A DNA stretch of 53,774 nt from Pseudomonadota bacterium. Lineage in GTDB: Bacteria > Pseudomonadota > Gammaproteobacteria > Burkholderiales > Gallionellaceae. The DNA is taken from the NCBI GenBank assembly GCA_026399735.1, contig JAPLQK010000036.1, positions 1 through 53,774 of the forward strand, given 5' to 3'. This document shows, piece after piece, positions 27,086-36,900 of the stretch. Made by a program: the position numbers and the translations under genes. The notes beneath the pieces are model-generated. The model worked only from the letters and a program-made list of their open reading frames with translations, searched no databases and was not told the origin of the DNA. How positions within the stretch are numbered: position 1 is the first letter of the stretch; every line of letters begins with the position of its first letter.

Positions 27086-28603
27086 ATGAGAAAAATTCGA
27101 CAGGTATTACGGCTGCACCATGACGTCAAACTGAGTCAGCGTGCCATCGCTAATAGTCTTGGAATATCGCGCGACTCCGTATCCGATTATCTGACACGCT
27201 CAGCCGCAGCAAAGTTGATATGGCCGTTGCCATCCGACATGGACGATGCGGTGCTTGAGCAGCGGCTCTTCCCGCAAAATATAAATAAGCAGTTTGCCAG
27301 AAAACCTGAACCAGATTGGCAGGTGGTACACGAGGAGCTGAAACGCAAGGGAGCTACCTTACAAGTCATACATGAAGAATATTTGGCTGTGCAACCCGAT
27401 GGGATCAACTACAGCCTTTTTTGTCAGCGTTACCGTGAGTTCAAGCAGACACTGAAAAGTCACATGCGCCAAACCTATCGAGCTGGCGAGCGGGTATTCA
27501 TGGACTATGCTGGGCCTACTGTCGGAATCATCGATCAGAGTTCCGGTGAAATACGCCGCGCACAGATATTCGTAGGTGTATTAGGCGCATCAAACTACAT
27601 CTACGCCGAGGCACACTGGTCACAAACATTACCTGACTGGATAGCGGCACATGTGCGTATGTTCGAACACTTCGGCGGCGTGCCTGCCGTGGTGGTATGC
27701 GACAACCTCAAATCGGCAGTCATCAAAGCCAGCCGGACTGAACCTGTTATTAACGCTACTTACCAAAACTTAGCTGACCACTATGGCACAGTCATTCTGC
27801 CGGCGCGTGCCCGTAAGCCGAAAGACAAAGCAAAAGTTGAAAATGGGGTGTTGATTATTGAGCGCTGGATCTTGTTCAGACTGCGTAAACGTATGTTCGG
27901 GAGTCTTGGCGAATTGAACGAGGCAATACGAACCCTTCTCACCGACATCAACTTGCGTCCCTTCAAAAAATTGCCAGGCAATCGTAAAAGCGCATTCGAA
28001 TCCATAGACAAACCTGCGTTGATGCCCCTGCCTGAAACTCGCTATGAATATGCTGAATTTCGTAAAGTGCGTGTCGGACTGGATTACCACATAGAAGTGG
28101 ATGGTCGTCATTATAGTGTTCCACATGCGCTACGTCGCCGCGAGGTGGAATTGCGACTCACTGCCACTACAGTGGAAGTGCTTCACAATGGACAGAGAGT
28201 CGCAAGTCATGTTCGTAGCGCTGGCGATACACCTGTGACTGAGCCGCTTCACATGGAATCAGCTCACCGCCATTTTGGACTTTGGAACGCCGATCAATCG
28301 CTGGAATGGGCACTGCAAATCGGGGAGCCGGTACGTGGTTTTTTGCAATTGCTGTTGGCAGTGGCACGCACGCATGAGCAGGGCTACCGCGCCAGCATTG
28401 GCCTTAAAAAACTGGCACAAGACTTCGGTAATGAGCGGTTGAATGCAGCTTGTCAACGAGCCATTGAAATCGGGGCTACAACGTTGTCCAGCGTCCGCTC
28501 GATACTGCGCAATGGATTGGATCTACAACCCACTGAAATAAGTAAACTTCATGAAGCTGCATTCGAACATCCCAATGTACGCGGCTCCCATTATTACCAC
28601 TAA
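27086..28603 (+). CDS. istA: IS21-family transposase IstA
   Basis: DDE transposase of 505 residues. The N-terminal helix-turn-helix is KLSQRAIANSLGISRDSVSDY (about 15-35). The catalytic triad fits D140 (VFMDYAG), D206 (VVCDNLKSA) and E252 (KAKVENGVL). The frame is open from 26972, but the ATG at 27086 is preceded by TAGGAG, an ideal ribosome-binding site. istB follows 18 bp downstream. The gene appears intact. It is not clear that it belongs to the ends at 15627/30057, because a different istB remnant sits next to the right end. Confidence 0.95.
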   Translation: MRKIRQVLRLHHDVKLSQRAIANSLGISRDSVSDYLTRSAAAKLIWPLPSDMDDAVLEQRLFPQNINKQFARKPEPDWQVVHEELKRKGATLQVIHEEYLAVQPDGINYSLFCQRYREFKQTLKSHMRQTYRAGERVFMDYAGPTVGIIDQSSGEIRRAQIFVGVLGASNYIYAEAHWSQTLPDWIAAHVRMFEHFGGVPAVVVCDNLKSAVIKASRTEPVINATYQNLADHYGTVILPARARKPKDKAKVENGVLIIERWILFRLRKRMFGSLGELNEAIRTLLTDINLRPFKKLPGNRKSAFESIDKPALMPLPETRYEYAEFRKVRVGLDYHIEVDGRHYSVPHALRRREVELRLTATTVEVLHNGQRVASHVRSAGDTPVTEPLHMESAHRHFGLWNADQSLEWALQIGEPVRGFLQLLLAVARTHEQGYRASIGLKKLAQDFGNERLNAACQRAIEIGATTLSSVRSILRNGLDLQPTEISKLHEAAFEHPNVRGSHYYH

Positions 28604-28621
28604 AAGAAAGAGAGAAACAAA

Positions 28622-29377
28622 ATGATGACTCAGGACACCATACACAAATTAAATGAGATGAAGCTGTTTGGCATGGCTGGCGGTTTTGAGAATCAGATGT
28701 CCAGCGCCAGTGCAATGCACTTGAGCTTCGAGGAACGGTTTGGATTGCTTGTTGATCAGGAAGCGACCTATCGCAGCAACCGTCGACTAATGAGTTTGCT
28801 GAAGAATGCCAAGTTGCGCGAAAGTGCTTGTGTGGAGGATATTGATTATAGGACAGGCCGGGGACTGGATCGTAGCGAGATAGCGTCGTTGGCATTGTGC
28901 AATTGGGTTGGCCATGGCATCAATCTAATTATCACAGGCCCAACTGGTGGCGGCAAAACGTGGTTGGGCTGTGCACTGGGCAATCAGGCATGCCGTCAAG
29001 GCTTGACGGTGTCATTTCAGCGATTGCCTTTGCTGCTTGAGGATCTGGCGGTTTCACATGGTGACGGAAGTTTTCGTAAGCGGCTCACGCAGCTTGCGAA
29101 GGTTGATCTGTTGATTTTGGATGATTTTGGTATGGCTACCCTTAATGCAGTAGGACGCAATGATTTATTGGAGGTGATTGAACAACGTTGTGGCAATCGT
29201 TCAACTTTGATTACTAGTCAATTGCCTGTGAACCGCTGGCATGATTATTTGAGCGGTGGCAATCCGACGGTAGCGGATGCGATTCTTGATCGGTTAGTCA
29301 GCGGGGCGAGCCGGATCGAACTCAAGGGTGAGTCGATGCGAAAGTTGCGCGGTAAAAGTAAAACCAGCATGGAATAA
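28622..29377 (+). CDS. istB: IS21-family helper ATPase IstB
   Basis: AAA+ ATPase of 251 residues that acts with IstA in target selection and strand transfer. Walker A is GPTGGGKTW (106-114), Walker B LLILDDFG (163-170), and the C-terminal region has NPTVADAILDRLV and ESMRKLRGKS. Two ATGs stand in tandem at 28622 and 28625 after AAGAGAG. It forms an operon with istA. Its C-terminus differs clearly from the istB remnant at 29784-29926, so two IS21 subgroups met here. Confidence 0.95.
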   Translation: MMTQDTIHKLNEMKLFGMAGGFENQMSSASAMHLSFEERFGLLVDQEATYRSNRRLMSLLKNAKLRESACVEDIDYRTGRGLDRSEIASLALCNWVGHGINLIITGPTGGGKTWLGCALGNQACRQGLTVSFQRLPLLLEDLAVSHGDGSFRKRLTQLAKVDLLILDDFGMATLNAVGRNDLLEVIEQRCGNRSTLITSQLPVNRWHDYLSGGNPTVADAILDRLVSGASRIELKGESMRKLRGKSKTSME

Positions 29378-29421
29378 AAATAGTATCCAGCTGGATAGTT
29401 AGAGTTTCAAGCTTGATTCCC

Positions 29422-29446
29422 AAAACCCGCCTTCGTGGCGGGTTTA
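29422..29446. terminator. Intrinsic terminator after istB
   Basis: Stem AAACCCGCC / GGCGGGTTT with loop TTCGT, 45 bp after the istB stop. Confidence 0.8.
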
Positions 29447-29522
29447 TGTCGTAATGAGTGCTGCTGGAGAACTGGGATTGAAAGCGACGTTGGTACTGCC
29501 GCTGCATTCCAGGGCGTAGGCT

Positions 29523-29768
29523 TTAAAGCGCGATGTGCCGAGCGATACAAGTCATTGCTGGCAATACAGATTCAGCGAGTCGCAGAGAACACATATCCCA
29601 GCACATAGCCCACTGCCAATAGCGCAAGCACATCTGGAACGGCAACAACAGGAAAGCGCCCGACACACCAACCATCGACGTGAAGAACGATATGGTGAAG
29701 GCTGCCAGCGGAGGTAGCCAGAACGGAATGGTGAGACCTGAGACTTCAAAGAGCATGGCTGGCATCAT
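29523..29768 (-). pseudogene. N-terminal remnant of a TauE/SafE-type sulfite exporter
   Basis: The beginning MLFEVSGLTIPFWLPPLAAF and FFTSMVGVSGAFLLLPFQM matches the first two segments of TauE/SafE permeases. After LPFQM the homology stops and the frame ends in unrelated sequence. A full protein would have about 250 or more residues. It is squeezed between istAB and the istB remnant, so it is a leftover of an earlier rearrangement or insertion. Confidence 0.6.
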
Positions 29769-29783
29769 GCCATAAAATTGTTC

Positions 29784-29926
29784 GCATTAACCAGTGCCCG
29801 ACAGAGCATTGGCATGGCCTATTCCCAGATCCAACCATTGCAGACGCAATCCTTAACCGCGTTGCGCACCATTCCCACCGCCTGACGTTCAAGTCATACT
29901 CGATGAGAAAACTGAAAGCCAAATAA
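29784..29926 (+). pseudogene. 3' remnant of a second istB gene
   Basis: The frame reads EHWHGLFPDPTIADAILNRV, then AHHSHRLTF and SMRKLKAK, and stops with TAA at 29924-29926. This is the standard C-terminus of IstB helper proteins. The N-terminal part with the ATPase motifs is gone. The stop is 131 bp from the right end of the transposon, the usual distance in IS21 elements, so this remnant is the likely native partner of the ends. Confidence 0.85.
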
Positions 29927-29959
29927 ACAATAATGGGGTGATCACGACACCGGAATATC

Positions 29960-30057
29960 GCATGGTTGGTTTTGAGTTGTAACCGGTGGCGGGTTTCAAT
30001 TGGAATCCGTGGTGGGTTTCGATTGGAATCAGTGGTGGGTTTAAAGTGTAATACGCA
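29960..30057. repeat. Right transposon end with four tandem end repeats
   Basis: Read outward, GTAA or TTGGAA cores end at 29982, 30005, 30028 and 30051, a strict 23-bp period. The intervening sequence is GGTGGCGGGTTTC or close to it. The terminal TAATACGCA mirrors the left tip TGCGTATT. The inner unit is of the TTAC type and the middle ones of the TTCCAA type, the same order as at the left end. Confidence 0.87.
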
Positions 30058-31544
30058 GCGGTTTCAATTAACAGCAAATCACCTACCCCGTGACCATGTG
30101 TGTCATTGAGGGGCTTAAAATTATCCAAATCCAAAAATATCAATGCACCATGCAACCCACTGCGCCGGCTGGCAGACATGACTTGGCTCAGTCTGTCATT
30201 GAACAGACGACGGTTGGGTAAGCCGGTGAGCGGGTCGTAAAACGCCAGATGCTTGATTTCGTCCTCAGCCGCCTTGGTCAAGGTAATGTCAGTCAGCGTT
30301 GAAACGTAGTTGACGACAACGCCATCAGACGTTTTAACTGCGGCGATGGTGAGATGCTCCGGATAAACCTCTCCGTTCTTACGCCTGTTCCAGATTTCAC
30401 CTTCCCACGCACCTGTGTTGTTTATGCTATCCCACATGGCTTCATAGAAGCTGACATCGTGGCGGCCCGATTTAAGTATGCGCTGATTCTGTCCTGTAAT
30501 TTCTTCGGCAGCGTATCCAGTGATCTTTGAATAGGCTTGGTTTACTCGGAGTATCGTGCCCTTAGCATCAGTGATTGCCATACCTTCGTGTGAATTAAAG
30601 GCGGTGGCAGCGATTCTAAGTTCATTCTCGATGTGTTTGTGCTCGGTTATATCTCTGGCGATTTTGGAAGTGCCGATCACTTTGCCATTAATGTCCTGAA
30701 TGGGTGAAAATGTGGTTGATATGTCAATCAGTCGACCATCTTTGTGGCGGCGCAACGTTTCATAATGTTCAACCCTTTCGCCACGCGTAATACGTGCCAG
30801 AATTTCCACCTCCTCATTTTGCCGATCTAAGGGGATCAGCATCAGAATTGAATGACCTATTGCCTCTTGAGCCGTATAGCCGAATATCTTCTCGGCGCTA
30901 TGGTTCCAACTGACGATGATGTCGTCCAGCGTTTTACTGATAATCGCATCATCCGAGGATTCTATGATGGCCTTGAATTTGCGTAATTCCAGTTCCTGCT
31001 GCTTACGCTCGGTAATGTCGGTCAGCGCAATACGCACTGTGTATCCGCCACTACCCTCATCCATGCGCCGTGCATTCAGGTGAACATAAAAACTGCAACC
31101 GTCAGCACGCCTGAGTGATAATTCGCAATTCGGCTGCTCGTCAGATTGTTTCACGCACAGAAAATACAGATGCCAGCGTTCGATATCTTCCGGTACAACA
31201 AAATTTGCAAAACGACGCTTGATCAATTTATGCCGCTCGGCAACGAACATATCTGCTGCGGTGAGATTTGCCTCGGAAATCGTGCCTGCGCTGCTGAGTG
31301 TCAGATAACTGATGGGAGAAAAATCATACAAATCCACATAGCGATCGCGAGACGCCTCCATCTCAAGATGAGCCTCACGCAGATTTTCATTCTGCATCTC
31401 AAGCTGAGCCTGATGCACTTGCAATTCATGCAGCAATTCGTCTGCAGAACGATCTGACACCCCAGGCGCTTGCTCGCCTGCCAGCTTAGCCTCGGCGGCT
31501 CTGCGCAGTTGGTCAGAATCTTGCTGTACAGGCTTCTTGTGCAT
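30058..31544 (-). pseudogene. 5' part of a PAS-GGDEF diguanylate cyclase gene, interrupted by the transposon
   Basis: The ATG at 31544 follows AGGGAAT. The product has a Gln/Glu-rich helix (ELLHELQVHQAQLEMQNE), three PAS domains (the first with RYVDLYDFSPISYLTL; PAC ends at ALTDITERK, KIARDITEHK, STLTDITLTK), and the first half of a GGDEF domain (LAFYDPLTGLPNRRLF, LDNFKPLNDTHGHGVGD). The frame breaks at GDLLLIE, where it runs into the transposon end and 38 or more meaningless residues. Joined to 15263-15620 it gives 614 residues with a complete GGDEF domain. In this strain the product should lack cyclase activity. GCGGTT at 30058-30063 is the second target-duplication copy. Confidence 0.93.
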
Positions 31545-31696
31545 GTAATTCCCTGAGCCATCAAAAACGTTTTGATTCCGGATTCCGGATTGCTGACGAT
31601 CGCGACATTCCGTTGCCAACCCACAACGGCAAGCCGAACTGTCTGATTTCAGTTGTTCAATACCATACTTTCTCAACTGAAATCAGCGCGTACAAG

Positions 31697-31763
31697 ATGC
31701 AATAATATGATTTCAATATTTACAGTACAGTTCGGCAACGCACAGATGGATTTAAGATAAATG
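31697..31763. promoter_or_regulatory. Conserved upstream block shared with the MHYT-GGDEF-EAL gene, copy A
   Basis: The 48 bases 31697-31744 align without gaps to 37417-37464, with 38 identities by hand count. Fixed anchors are ATGCAA at the start and CGGCAACGCACA at the end. TAAGATA follows in both. It lies about 150 bp upstream of the split cyclase gene and about 100 bp before the divergent hybrid kinase. Probably a shared promoter or binding site. Confidence 0.55.
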
Positions 31764-31889
31764 TGAATTTGTTGATTGGGAGTAGAATGCTCAAAAAGGC
31801 CACATCTTAATCTTTAACCCAGTGTGACCAGGCCTTGAGCTAAACATCTCTAAAGGGGGTATAACTTGATCGATATCCGAAATGAGCTG

Positions 31890-31901
31890 CCCCCCCCCCC
31901 C
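31890..31901. repeat. Homopolymer of 12 C in the 5' coding region of the hybrid kinase
   Basis: C12 lies 24 bp after the TTG start at 31866. With 12 C the upstream start is out of frame with the PAS domains; with 10 or 13 C it would be in frame. Such tracts mutate by slippage and are typical phase-variation switches, but they are also typical sequencing-error sites. Confidence 0.8.
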
Positions 31902-31933
31902 GTGCTGAGGAGAGACTCCAGCATGAACGCCGT

Positions 31934-33952
31934 GTGCTGCAAACCGAACTGGAAATGCAGAACGAGGAGTTACGGCGTGCGCAGGTTGCCCTTGAAGAAT
32001 CGCGCGACCGCTATGTTGATCTCTATGAATTCGCGCCCATCGGCTACCTCACGCTTACCCCTGAGGGCCTAATCGCCGAGGTGAATCTCACCGGTGCCGC
32101 GCTGCTCGGAATGGAGCGCAAAAAACTGTTCAATCGCCGTTTCGATGGTTTCGTCACCGCTGGAGACAAAGATCGCTGGCATAGCCATTACCTGAACGTA
32201 TTGCAGCGCGTCGGGCGTAAGGTTTGCGAACTGTTAATCCAGCGCCGCGATGGTACCTTCTTCCACGCTCAACTGGATTGTCAGAGAACAAAATCCGACG
32301 ACGCATCCATGATGCGCATCGCCCTCACCGATATCACCGAACGCATCCAGACTGAAGAGCAACTACGGAAGGCAGATGCGAGTCTGCGGTTAATGGTGGA
32401 AAGCGTGACCGACTGCGCTATTGTCATGCTGGATACAGAGGGACATGTAGAAAACTGGAACATCGCAGCGCAGCGGATCAATGGTTACAGTGAAGCAGAA
32501 ATCATTGGGCAGTATTTCTCCCGATTTTATCCGCGCGAAGACATTGATTCCGGTAAGCCGCAGCGGGAACTGGATGCTGTGATAGCCCAGGGACGTCATG
32601 AAGACGAGGGCTGGCGGGTACGCAAGAACGGTTCGATCTTCTGGGCCAATGTGGTGATTACCACGATGCGGGACATGGACGGCGATCTGTGCGGCTTTGT
32701 CATGCTGACGCGGGACTTTACCGAACGCAGACGTCTGGAACAGTTGCTGACGGAAAAGAATATCGAGCTGGAGCGCACCAGGGCTGTGGCGGAAAAAGCC
32801 AATCTCGCCAAATCGGAATTTATTTCCAGCATGAGCCATGAGTTGCGCACGCCTCTGAACGCCATCCTCGGCTTCACCCAATTGCTGGAGAGCTCTTTAC
32901 CGCCGCCAACAGACAAACAGACTATAAGGCTGGAGCAGATTCACAAGGCAGGATTGTATTTGCTTGAACTGATTAACGAAATCCTCGATCTGGCGGTGAT
33001 CGAGTCCGGCAAGCTAACGCTGTCGCCGGAGCCGTTGTCGCTGGCAAAAGTCATGCTTGAATGCCAAACTATTGTCGAACCTCAGGCGCAACAACATGAC
33101 ATCAAACTGACCTTTCCCACGTTCGACCTCCCGTGCTTTGTCCATGCTGATCGAATCCGGCTGAAGCAAGTTCTGATCAACCTGCTTTCCAACGCAATCA
33201 AATACAACCGCGAGCATGGAACGGTCGAGGTGAAATATGCCGAGAACTCTTCGGGGCGTATACGCATCAGCATCAAAGACAACGGCGTGGGATTGGCTCC
33301 GGAAAAGTTGGCGCAACTATTTCAGCCGTTCAATCGTCTCGGACAAGAGAACGGTGCCGTAGAAGGGACCGGCATCGGCCTGGTGGTAACCAGGCGACTG
33401 GTTGACCTGATGGAAGGCGCCATTGGAGTGAAAAGTATTGCCGGTGAGGGCAGCGAATTCTGGGTCGAATTGATCCAAACTGAAATACCACTTGCCGCCG
33501 AACTTACATTACCCGCAGATCATTCACCGCAAGTGCGGGGTGAAAATAATTCGGCGCAGCACACGCTGCTCTATGTGGAAGACAATCCGGCCAATCTAAT
33601 GCTGGTCGAGCAAATCATTGACAGGCACCCACACGTAAACATGTTGAGCGCGAGAGATGGCAATCACGGCGTAGTAATGGCACGGGCTCATCTACCCGAT
33701 GTAATCCTGATGGACATCAATTTGCCCGGCATCAGCGGAATCGAAGCCATGATTATCCTGCGCAAAGACCCGGCAACGAGCCATATCCCGATCATTGCGC
33801 TTAGCGCCAATGCCATGCTTCGCGATATCGAAAAGGGACTGGAGGCTGGATTCTTTCGTTATCTCACCAAACCAATCAAGATCAATGAGTTTATGAGCGC
33901 ACTGGAGGGAGCGCTGGCGTTGATTGAAAACAGGGAGTCGTCAGAGAAGTGA
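31934..33952 (+). CDS. PAS hybrid histidine kinase with receiver domain; native start probably upstream and out of frame
   Basis: Order: a helix and first PAS (RYVDLYEFAPIGYLTL), a second PAS with PAC (ending LTRDFTERR), H-box FISSMSHELRTPLNAILG (about 295-312), ATPase (NLLSNAIKYN about 415, GTGIGLVVTRRLVD) and a C-terminal receiver (LLYVEDNPANLM about 547, Asp in ILMDINLPG, Lys in YLTKPIK). No membrane segment: cytoplasmic. The frame continues upstream as AEERLQHERRVLQTELEMQN, clearly real coding sequence, to the C12 run. In front of that, TTG at 31866 has an excellent AGGGGG site but is out of frame. The ATG-less start at 31934 is only the first in-frame option and lacks a good ribosome-binding site. 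The first PAS is a paralogue of that in the divergent cyclase. Confidence 0.88.
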   Translation: MLQTELEMQNEELRRAQVALEESRDRYVDLYEFAPIGYLTLTPEGLIAEVNLTGAALLGMERKKLFNRRFDGFVTAGDKDRWHSHYLNVLQRVGRKVCELLIQRRDGTFFHAQLDCQRTKSDDASMMRIALTDITERIQTEEQLRKADASLRLMVESVTDCAIVMLDTEGHVENWNIAAQRINGYSEAEIIGQYFSRFYPREDIDSGKPQRELDAVIAQGRHEDEGWRVRKNGSIFWANVVITTMRDMDGDLCGFVMLTRDFTERRRLEQLLTEKNIELERTRAVAEKANLAKSEFISSMSHELRTPLNAILGFTQLLESSLPPPTDKQTIRLEQIHKAGLYLLELINEILDLAVIESGKLTLSPEPLSLAKVMLECQTIVEPQAQQHDIKLTFPTFDLPCFVHADRIRLKQVLINLLSNAIKYNREHGTVEVKYAENSSGRIRISIKDNGVGLAPEKLAQLFQPFNRLGQENGAVEGTGIGLVVTRRLVDLMEGAIGVKSIAGEGSEFWVELIQTEIPLAAELTLPADHSPQVRGENNSAQHTLLYVEDNPANLMLVEQIIDRHPHVNMLSARDGNHGVVMARAHLPDVILMDINLPGISGIEAMIILRKDPATSHIPIIALSANAMLRDIEKGLEAGFFRYLTKPIKINEFMSALEGALALIENRESSEK

Positions 33953-33974
33953 AGCAGTTGGACGTTGCTATCAT

Positions 33975-36900
33975 TCAGCGTTGAATCAACAATGCATTGA
34001 ATTCATTAATCGGCATCGGTTTGCCAAACAGATAGCCCTGATAGTGAGTGCAATCCATATCCAGGAGGAAATGTTGCTGCTCTTCCGTCTCCACCCCTTC
34101 GGCAATAACGTCCAGATTAAGGCTTCGCGCCATGGCAATGATGGTATTTACGATTGCTTTATCGCTGGTGTCGACGGCCAGGTCGCGTACGAATGACTGA
34201 TCGATCTTAATCTGATCGAGAGGCAACCGTTTGAGGTATTGCAAGGATGAATAGCCGGTGCCGAAATCATCCAGTGAGAACATGACACCGATTTCTTTCA
34301 ATGTGCTCATGGCTGCAATGGTGTCTTCGATGTTCTCCAGCAGCATACTTTCAGTCAGCTCCAGCTTGAGCCGCGTCGGATTGATGGCATGGCGTTGCAC
34401 GGCAGCTTGTACTTGAGCCACGAAATCAGCTTGGTGAAACTGCTTTCCACTCACGTTCACTGCCAGAACCAGGTCGCAGGCGAGTGCATCTTGCTCCCAT
34501 ATTTTAAGTTGGGTACAAGCCGTTTCCAGCACCCATTGCCCAATGGGCAGTATCAGCCCCGTTTCTTCCGCCAGCGGGATGAACTGGGCTGGAGACACCA
34601 ACCCGCGCTCAGGGTGGTTCCAGCGGATCAATGCTTCTGCGCCCAATGGACGATGTGAACTGTCCACCTGAATCTGGTAATGCAAATTAAATTGCCGGTT
34701 TTCAAGCGCTTTATGTAATTCACTTTCCAGGGCTGCGCGGACGTTGACGGTGTCCTGCATCTTTGGATCGAAGAAGCGCAGGGTGTTTCGGCCCGCTTTC
34801 TTGGATTGATACATGGCGATGTCTGCTTGCTTGAACAGCACATCCACCCCAAATTGGTGGTCGGTAAACAGGGTGGCACCGATGCTGGGGGTGCTATGGT
34901 ATTCGTGTGTGGCAAGCTGGTAGGTCTGATTGAGCGTGGCGAGTATTTTCTCACCAATAGCTTTCGTCTGTGCCGCCGCTTCCAGAACGTCTTGGCTCAG
35001 GTCTTCCAGCATTACCACAAACTCGTCACCGCCCAGACGAGCTACGGTGTCGCCTTCGCGCACGCAGGTCTCCAGACGTTGCGCAACCTGTTGCAAAAGC
35101 AGATCACCGAAGTCGTGGCCGAGCGTGTCGTTGAGGGTCTTGAAATTATCCAAATCGATGAACATCAACGCACCTTCTCGACCGCTGCGCGTACTGGAAA
35201 CCAATGCATGATCGAGGCGATCCAGCAGAAGCCGCCGGTTGGGCAAGCGGGTGAGCGGGTCGTAAAACGCCAGATTCTTGACCTTATCCTCCGCTGCCTT
35301 GCGTTCTGTAATGTCGACATGAGATCCGACATAATGGGTAACTGCCCCGTTATCTCCTTTGACAGCAGTGATGGTGAGCCACTTGGGATAGATCTCACCA
35401 TTTTTACGTCGATCCCAGATTTCGCCTTGCCATGATCCGGTGCGATGGATGGTCTCCCACATCGCGAGATAGAAGTCCGCCTTGTGGCGGCCAGACTTGA
35501 GAATACCAGGTGTTTGGCCCACGGCTTCCTCGGCTGTATAACCGGTAGTCTCGGTGAAAGCCTGGTTGACCCGCAGGATCACACCGTTAGCATCGGTGAT
35601 CAGCATGCCTTCCTGAGACTCAAAAGCGGCGGCGATACGAAGCTCGGTCTCAGCCTGTTTTCGCAGGGTGATGTCTCGTGAAAATGCGATGAAACGCGAC
35701 TCATGGCTCTCATACTGCACAATCTGGAGCACAACTTCCACAGGGATGTCGTGCCCGTCCTTGTGCCGGTGCGTGGTTTCAAAGGTACTCGCTGCCAGTC
35801 TCCCATCCAGCAGCGGATGCAGCATTGCGCGGAAGTGCTGTTCGGTGAATTCTTTCTTGATGTCCAGTGGAGTCATCTGCAACAACTCATCCTCACTGTA
35901 ACCTATTTGTTGTATGGCTCCGTGGTTTACGTACAGGAAGCACAGCGTGTCAGGATGAAAAATAAACACGCCATCCTGCGTGTTGTTCAGGGTGTACTTG
36001 AATTGCGCCAGATCGGCAGCGTATTCGCACAGCGTATCCTCGGCCTGTTTTCGCTCGGTGATATCCGTTCGTATCGCGACATATTGAAACGGTTTGCCAT
36101 CACAGCCCATGTTGGGGACGATGGTGGTCTCCACCCAATACAAACTGCCATCCTTGGCGCGATTGCAACAATCACCATGCCACACTTTTCCTGTGGAAAT
36201 GGTGCGAAACATGTCGCGAAAAAACGCTTTCGTATGGGTGCCGGAATTGACCAAACGATGATTCTGCCCGAGCAATTCATCGCGCGAATACTGGCTGATG
36301 GTGCAAAATTTGTCATTGGCATAAATGATCGTGCCGCGCACATCGGTGATGGCCACGATTGAGTGCTGATCCAGCGCATATTTTTGATATTCCAGATCTC
36401 TCAATACCTGTTTATGGATTTGTTCAAGATGCGCCAATGCCTGCGCGTTTTGCCGCGCCATGCGCTGATCGAACAATGTGGCAAGAATGCCGCCGCCAAA
36501 CCAGAGCAAACAAATCAGCGACACTATTATGGCAAGAATATCCGGCGCAACCCGCGCTGCACCTGCCAAACACATGCTGTTGGGTTGAATGTTTGCCCCG
36601 AGCATGGCGGTGTAATGCATGCCGGAAATCGCCAAACCCATGATCACGCCGCCCAGCGCGAAGCGCGGCAGCAGGGACAGCTTGATCCGTTCACCCTGAT
36701 ACATCATGAGCAATGCACCCCATGAGGCGATGATGGCAATGGCCACGGACACGATAAAAATCAGTGGGTCATAACTAATTTCCGGCGACATCTTGAGGGC
36801 GGCCATGCCGGTGTAGTGCATGATGCTGATGCCTGCGCCCATCACCAAGCCGCTTGCGACGATACGGAGATTGCTGATGTTAGGTTCATGCAGCACATAG

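Larger units (their letters stand above)
15627..30057. mobile_element. 14.4-kb transposon with IS21-type ends, efflux-pump and two-component cargo
   Basis: Both ends begin TGCGTATT when read inward (15627 rightward, 30057 leftward). The outer flanks are the perfect 6-bp duplication GCGGTT (15621-15626 and 30058-30063). Removing the element and one copy restores an uninterrupted GGDEF domain (GDLLLIETANRLRN) in frame. Each end carries tandem 22-24 bp motifs of the type TTCCAATnnnAACCCgCCAC, like the multiple transposase-binding repeats of the IS21 family. Inside lie an ABC/HlyD/TolC pump, a cytochrome, a BudA-like lipoprotein, a Spy-like protein, a two-component system, a divergent regulator pair and istAB. 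A separate istB 3' remnant sits 131 bp inside the right end, which suggests that the original transposase genes were replaced by cargo. Confidence 0.92.

Noticed and set aside
26863-29389. TGGATACT (26863-26870) and AGTATCCA (29382-29389) as terminal inverted repeats of a 2.5-kb istAB element
   Set aside because: Only 8 bp match, there is no target duplication (flanks CCTTT and GCTGG), no tandem end repeats, and the right copy is only 5 bp after the istB stop.
29889-30057. C-terminal extension of the PAS-GGDEF protein
   Set aside because: These residues are read-through into the transposon end repeats, not a domain.
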